In this document: piece by piece, positions 63,268-64,000 of the stretch
How positions within the stretch are numbered: position 1 is the stretch's first letter
Layout of the letters: each line of letters begins with the position of its first letter
Assembly: GCF_051466335.1 (NCBI RefSeq)
Contig: NZ_CP195793.1
Location: 1,860,001 to 1,924,000 of the forward strand
Origin: Planctomicrobium sp051466335
Lineage (GTDB): Bacteria > Planctomycetota > Planctomycetia > Planctomycetales > Planctomycetaceae
Direction of reading: 5' to 3'
DNA: 64,000 nucleotides
The notes under the pieces: model-generated
The model's database searches: none
Seen by the model: the letters and a program-made list of their open reading frames with translations, nothing else
Told to the model about the DNA's origin: nothing
Made by a program: the position numbers and the translations under genes

Positions 63268-63956
63268 CTTTACCTCGCGGTGGTTTCACTGTTATTGACC
63301 TCAGGTAAAACATGTATTGTTGAGCGAAAATACTGCTTGAGATCTAAGTGAAGTCTATCGGCGTTTGGCTGCAGCATGTTGAGACTAAGTGTTTAAATTT
63401 GCAGCACATGAGTTTCGTCAATTGTCTTCCGAGTGCGTTGCTGAAAAAACTTGAGTCGATCCACCAAGTTTTCTAGCAAATTTCAGCGAAAGTTGTCAAT
63501 GAAATGGGTGATTTTCGTACATGTGATGCACTGGAGTGGGTCTGGTTTACAATTTGACGTGGTGTTTTGATGCAGTTGTGTCCGGCCTCCGAGAATGCTG
63601 CTGGTAAAGGGGTGCAGTGTTTTGATTCAGTGTCTTTTCTGTGGCAAAGGTAGGTGAACTTGTTCAGCGCTGCTCTTAGTATCTTGAGTGATACTCAGGT
63701 GTTGCGTGGGCGATTGGGTTGCTGTCCCGACCTCAAGCGATTGAATCGAATGCCCCTGTTTCACGCTGAAGAACGATCAACTTCACCATCCCAATTCAGG
63801 CCAGAAATAAAAAAAGAAAAAAAGTGAAACGGTACTGAGCGGTGGTGCGTCTATTTCCGCGAGTTGCTTCATTCCCAAAGTGTTCAGCTTCGCGGTATGC
63901 TCACCAGTTTGAGGGCTACGCCGGTTGTGCAGGAAGAGTTGGTGAGGGGAATTCCC
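63268..63956. other. Long intergenic region, no supported gene
   Basis: About 690 bp upstream of the last gene contain no convincing open frame on either strand. A purine-rich A/G tract lies near 63808-63825. No riboswitch or tRNA pattern that I can name was recognised. The promoter and leader of the gene at 63957 must be here. Confidence 0.45.
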
Positions 63957-64000
63957 ATGTTGAATCAGAAGTGGCTGGTTGTGGTGCTTTTCCTGCTTGG
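63957..64000 (+). CDS. Start of an exported protein (partial)
   Basis: A GAGGGG site precedes ATG 63957, which opens MLNQKWLVVVLFLLG, the beginning of a signal peptide or membrane anchor. The frame runs off the window, so nothing more can be said. Confidence 0.7.
   Translation, partial: MLNQKWLVVVLFLL

Overview
The window looks like part of a Planctomycetes chromosome, most likely order Planctomycetales. I infer this from family content, not from a marker gene. There are three DUF1559 pseudopilin-like proteins with the H-X9-DG C-terminal motif, a PSCyt1/DUF1549/DUF1553 protein followed by a DUF1501 protein, TAT-exported Gfo/Idh and phosphoesterase proteins, and many lipoproteins. I see no rRNA, tRNA, CRISPR array, transposase, integrase or phage gene. 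The region is core-like chromosome with several lineage-specific secreted proteins.

Layout. 1-3.5 kb: a DUF1559/lipoprotein pair, then an overlapping gene pair predicted to complete the mnm5s2U34 tRNA modification (MnmC oxidase-like plus MnmM). 3.6-9 kb: a BRCT-MerR-TPR fusion, MiaB with an insert in its TRAM domain, a TAT oxidoreductase and a Gly/Tyr-rich secreted protein. 9.4-19 kb: a membrane P-loop NTPase, a long archaeal/eukaryotic-style PheS, a phosphate-type porin with a Pho-box-like site, an orphan sugar-ABC ATPase and GuaA. 19-29 kb: DnaK, a zinc metallopeptidase, a NYN nuclease, a RimB-like/RimK pair, a YkgJ-like protein, HflX and a KaiC-like ATPase. 29-32 kb: two tandem Met/Gly-repeat secreted paralogues. 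32-45 kb: a HEAT lipoprotein, CsrA, LpdA, GlpK, a second DUF1559/lipoprotein pair, a phosphoesterase, a zinc-ribbon ExbD, LigA and a ParA. 45-52 kb: the third DUF1559/lipoprotein pair, the PSCyt1/DUF1501 pair and a sialate-esterase-like enzyme. 52.7-62.5 kb: a TrkA-type potassium channel, a GntR-ABC-LRR/membrane operon with its own operator-like palindrome, a cysteine-less peroxiredoxin-like protein, a DegP-like protease, NnrE and a zinc alcohol dehydrogenase. The last 1.5 kb is nearly gene-free and ends in the start of an exported protein.

How the genes work together. Several neighbours form clear functional units: MnmC(o)-like with MnmM; RimB-like with RimK; YtrA-type regulator, ABC ATPase and membrane protein, joined by 4-bp overlaps; DUF1559 with lipoprotein, three times; PSCyt1/PSD1 with DUF1501. 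Most other genes stand alone and are bounded by good hairpin-plus-T terminators.

The best candidates for something undescribed are the tandem Met/Gly-rich secreted proteins, the LRR-bearing ABC membrane partner, the BRCT-MerR-TPR fusion, and a roughly 62-bp intergenic repeat found twice (near 37.5 and 62.7 kb). All repeat, hairpin and motif calls were made by eye. No database search was run.
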